Shown here in pieces: positions 1-7,047 of a stretch of DNA of 8,030 nucleotides. The notes under the pieces were generated by a model, which saw only the letters and a list, made by a program, of their open reading frames with translations, was not told the DNA's origin and did not search any database. Within the stretch, counting starts at the first letter, position 1; each line of letters opens with the position of its first letter. The DNA is from Firmicutes bacterium UBA5420 (lineage in GTDB: Bacteria > Bacillota > Limnochordia > Darwinibacteriales > Darwinibacteriaceae): NCBI GenBank assembly GCA_002409455.1, contig DHNI01000025.1, positions 57,960-65,989 of the forward strand. Reading direction: 5' to 3'. A program made the position numbers and the translations under genes.

Positions 1-1100
1 ATAATATCCTTCCACGGCTTGGGAATTGTCTGCCGAGCAACAGTCCCGATTTCTCGTACCTTTTCAGGATGATCAAGTGCCCAGGCTATCTTCTCTGCCA
101 TATCAATGGTAGTATCCTTAGCCAGCAGGCCATTTTCACCATCTCGAATCACCTCAGCAGCACTGGAACCAAGAGCTAACAGCGACGGTGTACCAACCGC
201 GGCCGCCTCACGAACTACCATGGGAGCGTTATCATAAAGGGAAGGAAAGACAAACAAGTCTGCACGGGCATACAACCCCGCCAACAAACGCGGTTCACTA
301 ATATGTCCTGTATAAACCACTACATGTTCTAATCCCATAGATGACGACAAGGAACGGATCTCCTGTTCCGAAGGGCCCTGGCCCGCCATCACTAACCGCA
401 ATTCACGCCCTTGTTTGACTAGGCTATCTACAGCTTCCAACACCCTGCGAATGTTCTTTTTCCAATTCATCTGCCCTACAAAAAGTAAGATCGGCAGCTG
501 CCCAAGCCCCCAGCGCTCCTCCACCATTTGTACCGCTTCTATGTCTGGCTCTTTGCGGTCGCTTCCGTTTTCCATAACCTCAACTAAGCCCCTATATCCA
601 TAACTGCGCAACACCTCAGCAGTGGAACTACTTACGGCCCAAACCTGATCACACTTAGAAAAAAAGTTGACGACAAAGGTGAGCCCCAATTTGGAAAGAG
701 TCTTGTTATGAGTGACTTGATAGAAATCATCGTAATACTTGGAGTGAAACGTAGCCACCAAAGGTATACCGAGGAGGCGCGAACATCGATACGCCTCCCG
801 ACCGGCTATAAACGGACTATGGGCATGCACAATATCCAGTTGGAGCTGTGCTAACTGGCGTCGATAATGGCCATCCAAGGCGGGAATACCCACACGGTAT
901 TGAGGCATCTTGGGAAGGGCCATGCTCCTATACTCCAAAACCTCGTAGCTCGAAGGCTGCGCTTTGGGGTTCTGCTGCTGGGGCGTAATCACATAGCACG
1001 CCTCACAAAGCTCCCCCATACCATAGGCATAATGACTAACCACCCGTCCGACGCCATCCACCACGGGAAGAAAGGTGTCCGTAAACTGACCGACCTTCAC
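1..1100 (-). CDS. GT4-family (GT-B fold) glycosyltransferase, C-terminus cut by window edge
   Basis: The frame encodes 366 residues and is still open at the window edge, so only the C-terminal end is missing. It begins MKVGQFTDTFLPVVDGVGRV, the usual opening of GT4 enzymes, with a glycine-rich acceptor-side loop at residues 15-19. DIVHAHSPF (89-97) and ATFHSKYYDD (116-125) follow in the N-terminal Rossmann domain. The C-terminal nucleotide-sugar domain has FVGQMNWKKN (207-216), with the lysines expected to contact donor phosphate, and FPSLYDNAPMVVREAA (285-300). The last is the family's E-x7-E motif with Asp290 in the first position and Glu298 in the second. The family moves a sugar from an activated nucleotide donor to a lipid, glycan or other acceptor, usually at the inner face of the membrane; the acceptor cannot be told here. 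GTG at 1100 was chosen because an in-frame TGA lies just upstream and the motif follows at once. AGAGGG sits 10 bases before it. Confidence 0.88.
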   Translation of the reverse strand, partial: MKVGQFTDTFLPVVDGVGRVVSHYAYGMGELCEACYVITPQQQNPKAQPSSYEVLEYRSMALPKMPQYRVGIPALDGHYRRQLAQLQLDIVHAHSPFIAGREAYRCSRLLGIPLVATFHSKYYDDFYQVTHNKTLSKLGLTFVVNFFSKCDQVWAVSSSTAEVLRSYGYRGLVEVMENGSDRKEPDIEAVQMVEERWGLGQLPILLFVGQMNWKKNIRRVLEAVDSLVKQGRELRLVMAGQGPSEQEIRSLSSSMGLEHVVVYTGHISEPRLLAGLYARADLFVFPSLYDNAPMVVREAAAVGTPSLLALGSSAAEVIRDGENGLLAKDTTIDMAEKIAWALDHPEKVREIGTVARQTIPKPWKDI

Positions 1101-1117
1101 TACGCATCATCCCTCTT

Positions 1118-1137
1118 GGGGGTTGCCCCCGATTATA
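1118..1137 (-). promoter_or_regulatory. Possible -10 box and GC hairpin in the leader of the glycosyltransferase gene
   Basis: On the minus strand a perfect TATAAT lies at 1137-1132, just after the tRNA terminator's T run. It is followed by the perfect hairpin GGGGG-CAA-CCCCC (1130-1118), then AGAGGG and the GTG start. No good TTGACA-like box is found 16-18 bases upstream of TATAAT (the 17-base position reads GCCTGT), so promoter activity is uncertain. A transcript starting about 7 bases after TATAAT would begin inside the hairpin's first arm. Readthrough RNA would carry the whole hairpin close to the ribosome binding site. Confidence 0.35.
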
Positions 1138-1139
1138 AG

Positions 1140-1164
1140 AAAAAAGAGCCTGTAACAGGCTCCT
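1140..1164 (-). terminator. Rho-independent terminator after the tRNA gene
   Basis: The minus strand reads GAGCCTG-TTA-CAGGCTC (1162-1146), a perfect 7-bp stem with a 3-base loop. An outer G-T and A-T pair can extend it, and six T (1145-1140) follow directly. It lies 15 bases beyond the encoded CCA of the tRNA and 40 bases before the glycosyltransferase start, so it should separate the two units. There is no T run on the plus-strand side, so it works in one direction only. Confidence 0.85.
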
Positions 1165-1178
1165 AGGCGTTGTTTATT

Positions 1179-1254
<76 letters not shown>

Positions 1255-1265
1255 AGTACTGATTC

Positions 1266-1295
1266 AGTATATGGGAGAATCGCCCTGTTTGTCAA
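1266..1295 (-). promoter_or_regulatory. Sigma-70/SigA-type promoter of the tRNA gene
   Basis: On the minus strand TTGACA (1295-1290) matches the -35 consensus perfectly. After an 18-base spacer comes TATACT (1271-1266), five of six matches to TATAAT. Transcription would start near 1260, leaving a leader of only about 5-6 bases before the mature tRNA 5' end at 1254, as is usual for tRNA genes. The -35 box starts 3 bases past the rpoD stop codon, and no terminator separates the two. Readthrough from rpoD could therefore also supply this tRNA. Confidence 0.85.
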
Positions 1296-1298
1296 GTG

Positions 1299-2444
1299 CT
1301 ATTGCTCCAAAAAGTCTTTAAGCTTCTTGCTGCGACTAGGATGGCGCAGCTTGCGAAGGGCTTTCGCTTCGATCTGACGAATCCGCTCCCGAGTTACCCC
1401 AAAGACCTGCCCAACCTCTTCCAAGGTTCGACCTCGCCCATCGTCTAGGCCAAAACGCAATCTCAGCACCTGTTGTTCTCTAGGCGTCAATGATTCCAAA
1501 ACTTGTCCTAGCTGTTCTTGTAACATGGTGAAGGCTGCTGCCTCGGCCGGAGCTGTAGCTTCTTGGTCTTCGATGAAGTCCCCAAGATGACTGTCTTCTT
1601 CTTCGCCAATTGGCGTCTCTAGAGAAACTGGCTCTTGGGCAATTTTCATAATCTCCCGTACTCGTTCTACCGGCAGATCCATCTCTTCGGCAATCTCTTC
1701 AGGGGTAGGAGCCCGACCTAACTCCTGTAGCAATTGCCTAGAGACACGCGTTAGTTTATTGATGGTTTCGACCATGTGCACTGGAATTCGTATGGTACGG
1801 GCCTGATCGGCAATCGATCTAGTTATGGCTTGACGAATCCACCAAGTAGCATAGGTACTAAACTTAAAACCCTTGCGGTAGTCGAACTTCTCCACCGCTT
1901 TAATCAATCCTAGATTGCCTTCTTGGATGAGATCAAGGAAATGCATTCCCCTGCCCACATATCGTTTGGCAATACTCACAACGAGACGTAAATTCGCCTC
2001 AGCAAGCTGACGCTTAGCCTCTTCACTACCCTCTTCAATGCCCTTGGCTAACTCCACTTCTTCTTCAGCCGTTAAAAGCGGGACTCTCCCAATTTCTTTG
2101 AGGTACATGCGAACGGGATCATCCAATCCCACGCCTTCTGGTACGGAAAGATCATAGTCCTCAGCTTCATCAACATCCTCCGAAGTATCGGAATCTGCAA
2201 CATCACTATCGGCAGAATCATCGGCATCGTCAGTCCTGTCACCAGAATGGGGAATCACGTCAACACCCATGGCCGCAAAGCTCTCATAGATCTCATCGAT
2301 CTGTTCCGGCAAGAGTTCAACATCTTGAAGACTATCCATGATTTCGCGATAGGTAACCATGCCGCGTCGTTTGGCTTTGGCCATTAGCTCATTGATTGCT
2401 ATGCGATGTTCATCAGCAATGTTTGCTTCTTTCTTGTTCAACAT
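1299..2444 (-). CDS. rpoD: Primary (housekeeping) RNA polymerase sigma factor RpoD/SigA
   Basis: This 381-residue protein is complete and close in length to Bacillus SigA. It directs core RNA polymerase to -10/-35 promoters of housekeeping genes. Domain order is a short region 1.1-like N-terminus (about 10-65), an Asp/Glu/Ser-rich linker (about 66-98), region 1.2 (DDPVRMYLKEIGRVPLL, 108-124), and region 2 (about 144-215). Region 2 includes NLRLVVSIAKRY, DLIQEGNLGLIKAVEKFD and FSTYATWWIRQAITR, the core-binding and -10 recognition and melting parts. Region 3 spans about 223-297 and region 4 about 313-375. The -35-binding helix-turn-helix reads TLEEVGQVFGVTRERIRQIEAKALRKLR (340-367). The intact region 1.2 and the near-invariant region 2.4 mark a group 1 sigma rather than an alternative one. 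A strong ribosome binding site precedes the ATG. The gene follows dnaG by 23 bases with no terminator between, so they are very probably co-transcribed. A tRNA promoter lies directly after the stop. Confidence 0.97.
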   Translation of the reverse strand: MLNKKEANIADEHRIAINELMAKAKRRGMVTYREIMDSLQDVELLPEQIDEIYESFAAMGVDVIPHSGDRTDDADDSADSDVADSDTSEDVDEAEDYDLSVPEGVGLDDPVRMYLKEIGRVPLLTAEEEVELAKGIEEGSEEAKRQLAEANLRLVVSIAKRYVGRGMHFLDLIQEGNLGLIKAVEKFDYRKGFKFSTYATWWIRQAITRSIADQARTIRIPVHMVETINKLTRVSRQLLQELGRAPTPEEIAEEMDLPVERVREIMKIAQEPVSLETPIGEEEDSHLGDFIEDQEATAPAEAAAFTMLQEQLGQVLESLTPREQQVLRLRFGLDDGRGRTLEEVGQVFGVTRERIRQIEAKALRKLRHPSRSKKLKDFLEQ

Positions 2445-2449
2445 GACAA

Positions 2450-2457
2450 CCCCCTTT
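2450..2457 (-). promoter_or_regulatory. Ribosome binding site of rpoD
   Basis: The minus strand reads AAAGGGGG, then five bases (TTGTC), then ATG at 2444. It lies wholly in the 23-base gap after the dnaG stop. It supports independent initiation of rpoD within the shared message and fixes its start. Confidence 0.7.
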
Positions 2458-2467
2458 CTTACGGATG

Positions 2468-4198
2468 CTATGAAGGTTCTGAATTGAAAATGTCATAGTA
2501 CTCCTTTAATAACTGATATAATTCCATACGAATATCAAAACCTTTCCTATCATTCTCCAAAAGGGAAAGTTTTTCCTCCATCTTCTGCAATCTTCGTCTC
2601 TTTAAAACTGACGAAAATGATCGAAAACAATCTTCCCAGCTAGGCGTAGGCCCAGGTAAAGATAAAAGTCGACTGGCAATGGCCGTTCCCTCAGGATCAG
2701 AACCATTTTCGCTCAGTGATACAAATACACGACGATAGTCCGCATGGCAAAAGTCGTCAGCTGTAATACCGCACTCTTGCAGATCCTTCAAATGTTCTGG
2801 TCTTTGCAACAAACACCTGATAATTTCCCTTTCCCGGAGGTCTTCCCCTGCCTCTACCGGTGCTAAATTTACGTTACGCCTATTGTGTACCGGCTTTGCT
2901 CTGTCTATTCCCAGTTTTTCCCGAATCTCCGTTGCAAGAGAGCGTTCGAGTACGCCAAGACGCTGGGCGGCATAACTAGTATATTCATCTCGCTCTAAAG
3001 AGCTACTCAGCTTAGAGAGTACTGTAACAAGTTCTGTAGAAGCACTCAGTTTTCCTTCTCTAGTTTCTACATCGTGTTGGGAAATAATTCTATCAATTTG
3101 GTATTCCATGAATGGTCTTGCACCATCGAGCCACTCTCTAACCTTGCCAGCACCAAAGGTTCGTGCAAAGCTATCTGGATCTTGGCCCTCCTCCAGAGCG
3201 GCTACCCGCACCTGTAGATCCGATTCACGAAGTATTTCCATCCCTCGCAGAGTGGCTCTTTGTCCCGCACTATCCCCATCAAAAGCGATAATAGCCTGGG
3301 AGCAAAAGCGCTTCAACAATGCTCCATGGGCTGAGGTGAAAGCGGTACCTAAGGAAGCCACAACATTTCGCGTACCTACGGCAAAGAGGGAAATGAGATC
3401 AGTATAACCTTCAACAATGATCACTTGATCCTGTGTCTTAATGTCGTCCTTGGACCAATTTACACCATAGAGCACATAGCTCTTATTAAACACCTCCGTC
3501 TGCCCAGTATTAAGGTATTTTGGCTGGCCCTCCCTAATGCTTCGCCCTCCAAAACCTATGAACCGGCCCAAATGGTCACAAATAGGGAACATTAGGCGGC
3601 TGCGAAAACGATCGATATATCCCCGTTTACCCTGGGTTACTAGCCCAGCACCTTGGGCAACCTCCAAATCAAATCCTTCCGACTCAAGAAAACGCACCAA
3701 ACCATTCCAGGCGTTAGAGGCATATCCCAAATAAAAGTCTCGAGCCAGGGTACTGTCGATTCCACGCCCCTCTAAATAGGCCTGTGCCCCTTCACCAATA
3801 GGCGAACGCAAATTCCGATAGTAATAGCGGGCGGCTAGTTCATTGGCCTCACGAAGCGAATTGCGCCTTGCTTCTTTTTGCTGTTCTTGGGCAGAGACTG
3901 CAGGAATAGGAATTCCTTGCTCCTCTGCAAGCTTGGTCACGGCTTCTGGAAAGGAGAGATGTTCCGTTTCCATGAGAAAGTTAATCACGTTGCCCCCGGT
4001 CTGGCACCCAAAACAGTGATAAAATTGTCTTTCTGGGTTAACAGAAAAAGAAGGCGTCTTTTCATTGTGAAATGGGCACAGCCCCATGTAGTTTTGCCCA
4101 CTTTGCTTCAACTCAACACGTCGACCAATAACTTCCACAATATCTACGGAGGATTTGACCTGTTCAATCCACTCATCCGAAAAGCGAGCTATACCCAT
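2468..4198 (-). CDS. dnaG: DNA primase DnaG
   Basis: This 576-residue primase makes the short RNA primers for the lagging strand and for fork restart, working with the replicative helicase. The N-terminal CHC2 zinc finger has Cys41, His44, Cys62 and Cys65 (CPFH...HCFGC). The RNA-polymerase core contains GRFIGFGGRSI (211-221) and KYLNT (227-231). The TOPRIM domain has the catalytic acidic residues Glu263 (VEGYTD) and Asp307/Asp309 (AFDGDSAGQRA), and DPD follows at 340-342. The C-terminal third (about 430-576) is divergent and fits the helicase-binding domain. The open frame continues 63 bases upstream to an ATG at 4261, but that stretch encodes MWGTHTIIVWVFFF out of a terminator hairpin and its T run. 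The ATG at 4198 gives MGIARFSDEWIEQVKSSVDIVEVIG, which matches the normal primase N-terminus. An in-frame GTG at 4201 would add one residue. Its promoter is not clear, because a terminator ends only 21 bases before the start. Confidence 0.96.
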   Translation of the reverse strand: MGIARFSDEWIEQVKSSVDIVEVIGRRVELKQSGQNYMGLCPFHNEKTPSFSVNPERQFYHCFGCQTGGNVINFLMETEHLSFPEAVTKLAEEQGIPIPAVSAQEQQKEARRNSLREANELAARYYYRNLRSPIGEGAQAYLEGRGIDSTLARDFYLGYASNAWNGLVRFLESEGFDLEVAQGAGLVTQGKRGYIDRFRSRLMFPICDHLGRFIGFGGRSIREGQPKYLNTGQTEVFNKSYVLYGVNWSKDDIKTQDQVIIVEGYTDLISLFAVGTRNVVASLGTAFTSAHGALLKRFCSQAIIAFDGDSAGQRATLRGMEILRESDLQVRVAALEEGQDPDSFARTFGAGKVREWLDGARPFMEYQIDRIISQHDVETREGKLSASTELVTVLSKLSSSLERDEYTSYAAQRLGVLERSLATEIREKLGIDRAKPVHNRRNVNLAPVEAGEDLREREIIRCLLQRPEHLKDLQECGITADDFCHADYRRVFVSLSENGSDPEGTAIASRLLSLPGPTPSWEDCFRSFSSVLKRRRLQKMEEKLSLLENDRKGFDIRMELYQLLKEYYDIFNSEPS

Positions 4199-4207
4199 CA
4201 CCCCCTT
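4199..4207 (-). promoter_or_regulatory. Ribosome binding site abutting the dnaG start
   Basis: The minus strand reads AAGGGGGTG directly followed by ATG at 4198. AAGGGGGTGAT differs by one base from AAGGAGGTGAT, the complement of the 16S rRNA 3' end, but the G run ends only two bases before the ATG. A second purine run, GGAGAGAG (4219-4212), lies further up. The protein alignment fixes the start better than this site does. Confidence 0.5.
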
Positions 4208-4219
4208 CGTGCTCTCTCC

Positions 4220-4253
4220 AAAAAAGAAAACCCACACTATTATAGTATGGGTT
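4220..4253 (-). terminator. Rho-independent terminator after ppdK
   Basis: The minus strand forms an 11-bp stem, AACCCATACTA-TAA-TAGTGTGGGTT (4253-4229), with one T-G wobble and a three-base loop. TTCTTTTTT (4228-4220) follows. It is 43 bases past the ppdK stop and ends 21 bases before the dnaG start, so it should end or weaken transcription coming from glyS-ppdK. A perfect TATAAT (4244-4239) is embedded across the loop. A -10 box there would start dnaG transcripts near 4232, but positions 16-18 bases upstream hold only C-rich sequence and no -35 match. Confidence 0.88.
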
Positions 4254-4262
4254 CCCCACAAG

Positions 4263-4283
4263 GGGAGGGTTTTCCTCCCTCCC
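4263..4283 (-). repeat. GC-rich inverted repeat in the ppdK-dnaG gap
   Basis: The minus strand reads GGGAGGG (4283-4277), a 7-base loop, then CCCTCCC (4269-4263), a perfect 7-bp stem. A shifted 6-bp pairing with a 5-base loop is also possible. No T run follows, so alone it is not a terminator. It lies 12 bases after the ppdK stop and just before the terminator hairpin. It could protect the 3' end of the ppdK message, but that is inference. Confidence 0.5.
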
Positions 4284-4295
4284 TGACCTTCCTAA

Positions 4296-6926
4296 CTATC
4301 GAGGATTACGGATACTAGCCTGGGCTGCAGCCAAACGAGCAATGGGCACTCGATAAGGAGAGCAGCTCACATAATCCAGTCCAGTGCGATGGAAGAAATC
4401 AATGGAGGAAGGATCCCCACCATGTTCACCACAGACACCAATTTTCAGATTGGGCTTGGTGGCGCGGCCCCTATCAACACCCATCTCTACAAGCGCACCA
4501 ACGCCTACTTGATCGAGAGATTGGAATGGATCTCGAGGCAAAATACCCTTATCTACATATTCTGGTAAAAACGTACCTGCATCGTCACGACTATAGCCAA
4601 AGGCCATCTGGGTCAGATCATTGGTCCCGAAGGAGAAGAACTCCGCTTCACTAGCTACAGCGTCGGCCACAATGCAAGCCCTAGGAATTTCTATCATGGT
4701 GCCTACGAGGTACTCGAATTTCACACCCATCTCTTCCATCACCAGATCTGCTACTTCAACACAAACTTCCTTCATCATCCGTAACTCTTCTACGGTGCCG
4801 ATCAAGGGAATCATGATCTCAGGAAGAACGCTGATGCCTTCTTTGACCAATTCAGCGGTAGCCTCAGAAATCGCCCTTACTTGCATAGCGTAGATCTCAG
4901 GATAGGTAATCCCCAGACGACAGCCACGGTGACCGAGCATGGGATTGAGCTCCTCGAGAGCTTCTATACGGGCTTTCAGCGTATCTACCGTTAGACCCAT
5001 CTCTGACGCTAGCTTCTTGATGGTTTCTTCATCATGAGGCACAAATTCGTGCAGTGGAGGATCCAAAAGACGAACCGTTACGGGCAAGCCTTGCATCGTC
5101 TTGAAAATGCCTTTAAAGTCACCTTTCTGGAAAGGAAGGAGTCTGGCTAAAGCTGCTTCGCGTCCGGCTTTGTCATTAGCAAAAATCATCTGACGTACCA
5201 GAGAAGTGCGTTCGCCGTCAAAGAACATATGCTCCGTCCGGCAAAGACCAATACCCTCTGCGCCAAAGTCCAAAGCAGTCTGGCTGTCATGGGGTGTATC
5301 GGCGTTGGTACGAATGCCTAAGGATCGAAATTCATCTGCCCATTCCATCAGAGTGGCAAAATCACCAGCAACTTCTACATCGACCATGGGCACTTGGCCT
5401 ACAATTACTTCGCCGGCGGAACCATTGAGCGTAATCCAATCGCCTTCCTTAAGCACGGTATCACCGAATCGCAAGGTTTTGTTGCTTTCACTAATCTGGG
5501 CAGCGGAGCAACCAGCTACACAGCATTTGCCCATGCCGCGTGCCACTACAGCTGCGTGAGAGGTCATACCGCCCCGAGCGGTAAGAATACCTTCGGCAAC
5601 GTCCATACCACCAATATCTTCTGGTGATGTCTCATTACGAACCAAGATGACTGCCTCATCACGGTTTTTCCATACCTCAGCCTCTTCAGCGGTGAACACA
5701 ATTCGACCTGCGGCAGCACCTGGAGAGGCAGGCAAGCCTGTGGCAATAACATCATACTTGGCCTTGGGATCGATCATCGGATGCAAGAGTTGATCCAATT
5801 GCTCTGGTGCAACCCTTAAGACAGCCGTTTTCTTGTCGATAAGGCCCTCTGCTACCATTTCTACAGCCATACGTACTGCTGCAGTGGCAGTGCGCTTGCC
5901 TGAGCGGGTCTGCAACATGTATAACTTACCCTGTTGAATGGTAAATTCCACGTCCTGCATATCTTTATAGTGGTTTTCCAATAGCTTATAGATTCTAACC
6001 AACTCGTCATAGACGGCCGGCATATCTTCGTGCAGATGAGCGATGGGATGCGGTGTGCGGATACCAGCCACCACGTCTTCACCTTGTGCGTCCATGAGGT
6101 ATTCACCGTAAAAAACGTTTTCGCCGGTGGAAGGGTCACGGGTAAAGGCTACGCCAGTACCAGAGTTAGCACCCATGTTACCATAGACCATTGCTTGCAC
6201 ATTGACTGCTGTACCCCATTCGTGAGGAATGTGGTTAATCTGACGATAACGGATGGCACGAGCTGTATTCCAAGAGCGGAACACGGCATCAACAGCGCCA
6301 CGGAGTTGCTCAAATGGATCATCTGGGAACAGCTTACCAGCGGATTTCTGAATGATCTCTTTGTAATCGGCTACAAGGTCTTTCAATGCTTCCACAGTAA
6401 GCTCGTTGTCAAGCTCTACCCCATATTTCGTACGCTCTGCAGCCAAAGCCTCTTCAAAGGCATCATGATCAACCCCCATGACTACATCGCCATACATTTG
6501 CAGGAAGCGGCGATACGAATCCCAAGCAAAACGAGGGTTACCCGACTTCTTCGCCAGTGCCTCCACCGTCTGATCATTTAGACCCAGGTTCAAGACAGTG
6601 TCCATCATACCAGGCATAGAGACCCTAGCACCGGAACGAACGGATAAGAGCAACGGATTTTCTTTATCACCAAATGCTGCACCCATGGATTTTTCTATTC
6701 GAGTCAAGTTTTTCTTGATCTGCTCTTCTAGACCATCCACCCATTTTTCCCCATTTTCGTAAAATGCAATGCAGGCATCGGCAGTGATAGTGAGACCTGC
6801 GGGCACCGGAATGCCAAGTTCAACCATCTCAGCCAGATTAGCACCTTTGCCACCAACCAAATTCTTGTCGTGCTGCTGACCGTCTGTCTGCCCATCACCA
6901 AAGAAATATACCCACTTTGTGTTCAT
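4296..6926 (-). CDS. ppdK: Pyruvate,phosphate dikinase (PPDK)
   Basis: The enzyme interconverts ATP, phosphate and pyruvate with AMP, pyrophosphate and phosphoenolpyruvate in the cytoplasm. It can serve gluconeogenesis or, in anaerobes, a pyrophosphate-linked glycolysis. All 876 residues are present, the usual length for bacterial PPDK. The N-terminal ATP-grasp domain opens with VYFFGDG (6-12) and GGKGANLAEM (25-34), and has SVRSGARVSMPGMMDTVLNLGLN (95-117). The mobile phosphohistidine domain reads TARGGMTSHAAVVARGMGKCC (449-469), with catalytic His457 and Thr455, the residue targeted by PPDK regulatory protein. The C-terminal pyruvate/PEP barrel has GLCRTEHMFF (560-569), NPMLGHRGCRLG (661-672), FGTNDLTQM (766-774) and CGEHGGDPSS (832-841), with Cys832 as the expected catalytic acid. 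No key residue is missing. The ATG at 6926 has an excellent ribosome binding site. The gene sits 121 bases after glyS and is closed by a hairpin and terminator before dnaG. Confidence 0.98.
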   Translation of the reverse strand: MNTKWVYFFGDGQTDGQQHDKNLVGGKGANLAEMVELGIPVPAGLTITADACIAFYENGEKWVDGLEEQIKKNLTRIEKSMGAAFGDKENPLLLSVRSGARVSMPGMMDTVLNLGLNDQTVEALAKKSGNPRFAWDSYRRFLQMYGDVVMGVDHDAFEEALAAERTKYGVELDNELTVEALKDLVADYKEIIQKSAGKLFPDDPFEQLRGAVDAVFRSWNTARAIRYRQINHIPHEWGTAVNVQAMVYGNMGANSGTGVAFTRDPSTGENVFYGEYLMDAQGEDVVAGIRTPHPIAHLHEDMPAVYDELVRIYKLLENHYKDMQDVEFTIQQGKLYMLQTRSGKRTATAAVRMAVEMVAEGLIDKKTAVLRVAPEQLDQLLHPMIDPKAKYDVIATGLPASPGAAAGRIVFTAEEAEVWKNRDEAVILVRNETSPEDIGGMDVAEGILTARGGMTSHAAVVARGMGKCCVAGCSAAQISESNKTLRFGDTVLKEGDWITLNGSAGEVIVGQVPMVDVEVAGDFATLMEWADEFRSLGIRTNADTPHDSQTALDFGAEGIGLCRTEHMFFDGERTSLVRQMIFANDKAGREAALARLLPFQKGDFKGIFKTMQGLPVTVRLLDPPLHEFVPHDEETIKKLASEMGLTVDTLKARIEALEELNPMLGHRGCRLGITYPEIYAMQVRAISEATAELVKEGISVLPEIMIPLIGTVEELRMMKEVCVEVADLVMEEMGVKFEYLVGTMIEIPRACIVADAVASEAEFFSFGTNDLTQMAFGYSRDDAGTFLPEYVDKGILPRDPFQSLDQVGVGALVEMGVDRGRATKPNLKIGVCGEHGGDPSSIDFFHRTGLDYVSCSPYRVPIARLAAAQASIRNPR

Positions 6927-6933
6927 TATGTAT

Positions 6934-6940
6934 CCTCCTC
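6934..6940 (-). promoter_or_regulatory. Ribosome binding site of ppdK
   Basis: The minus strand reads GAGGAGG, then seven bases (ATACATA), then ATG at 6926. This near-ideal site and spacing set the start and suggest strong translation. Confidence 0.85.
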
Positions 6941-6961
6941 TTGTCTTTGTCGTCTATGTGT

Positions 6962-7012
6962 TTCCCACTGGGAAGTACATCTAGAACTAGAAACCAACAG
7001 ACATAATTCTGT
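6962..7012 (-). repeat. Three consecutive short inverted repeats upstream of ppdK
   Basis: The 121-base gap between glyS and ppdK holds three inverted repeats in a row. ACAGA-N6-TCTGT lies at 6997-7012, TCTAG-N2-CTAGA at 6980-6991, and TTCCCA-N1-TGGGAA at 6962-6974. None is followed by a T run on the minus strand, so they are not terminators. They may be operator half-sites or small hairpins in the ppdK leader. I found no convincing -35/-10 pair in the gap; TATACA at 7015-7010 has no matching -35. ppdK may thus be read from glyS or from a promoter I cannot recognise. Confidence 0.4.
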
Positions 7013-7047
7013 ATAGCCCCTTCTTTTCCTTCTAGAGGCTCGCTTCT

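Noticed and set aside
867..1166. Plus-strand open frame of 99 codons
   Set aside because: It lies opposite the conserved N-terminal part of the glycosyltransferase and runs through the tRNA terminator; no family features are visible.
4199..4261. Longer dnaG start (ATG at 4261, 597 residues)
   Set aside because: The extra 21 codons are read out of the ppdK terminator hairpin and T run and have no likeness to primase N-termini. The ATG at 4198 gives the expected family start.
6030..6581. Plus-strand open frame of 183 codons
   Set aside because: It lies entirely opposite ppdK, whose protein is intact and highly conserved. The predicted product shows no recognisable domain, so it is a shadow frame.
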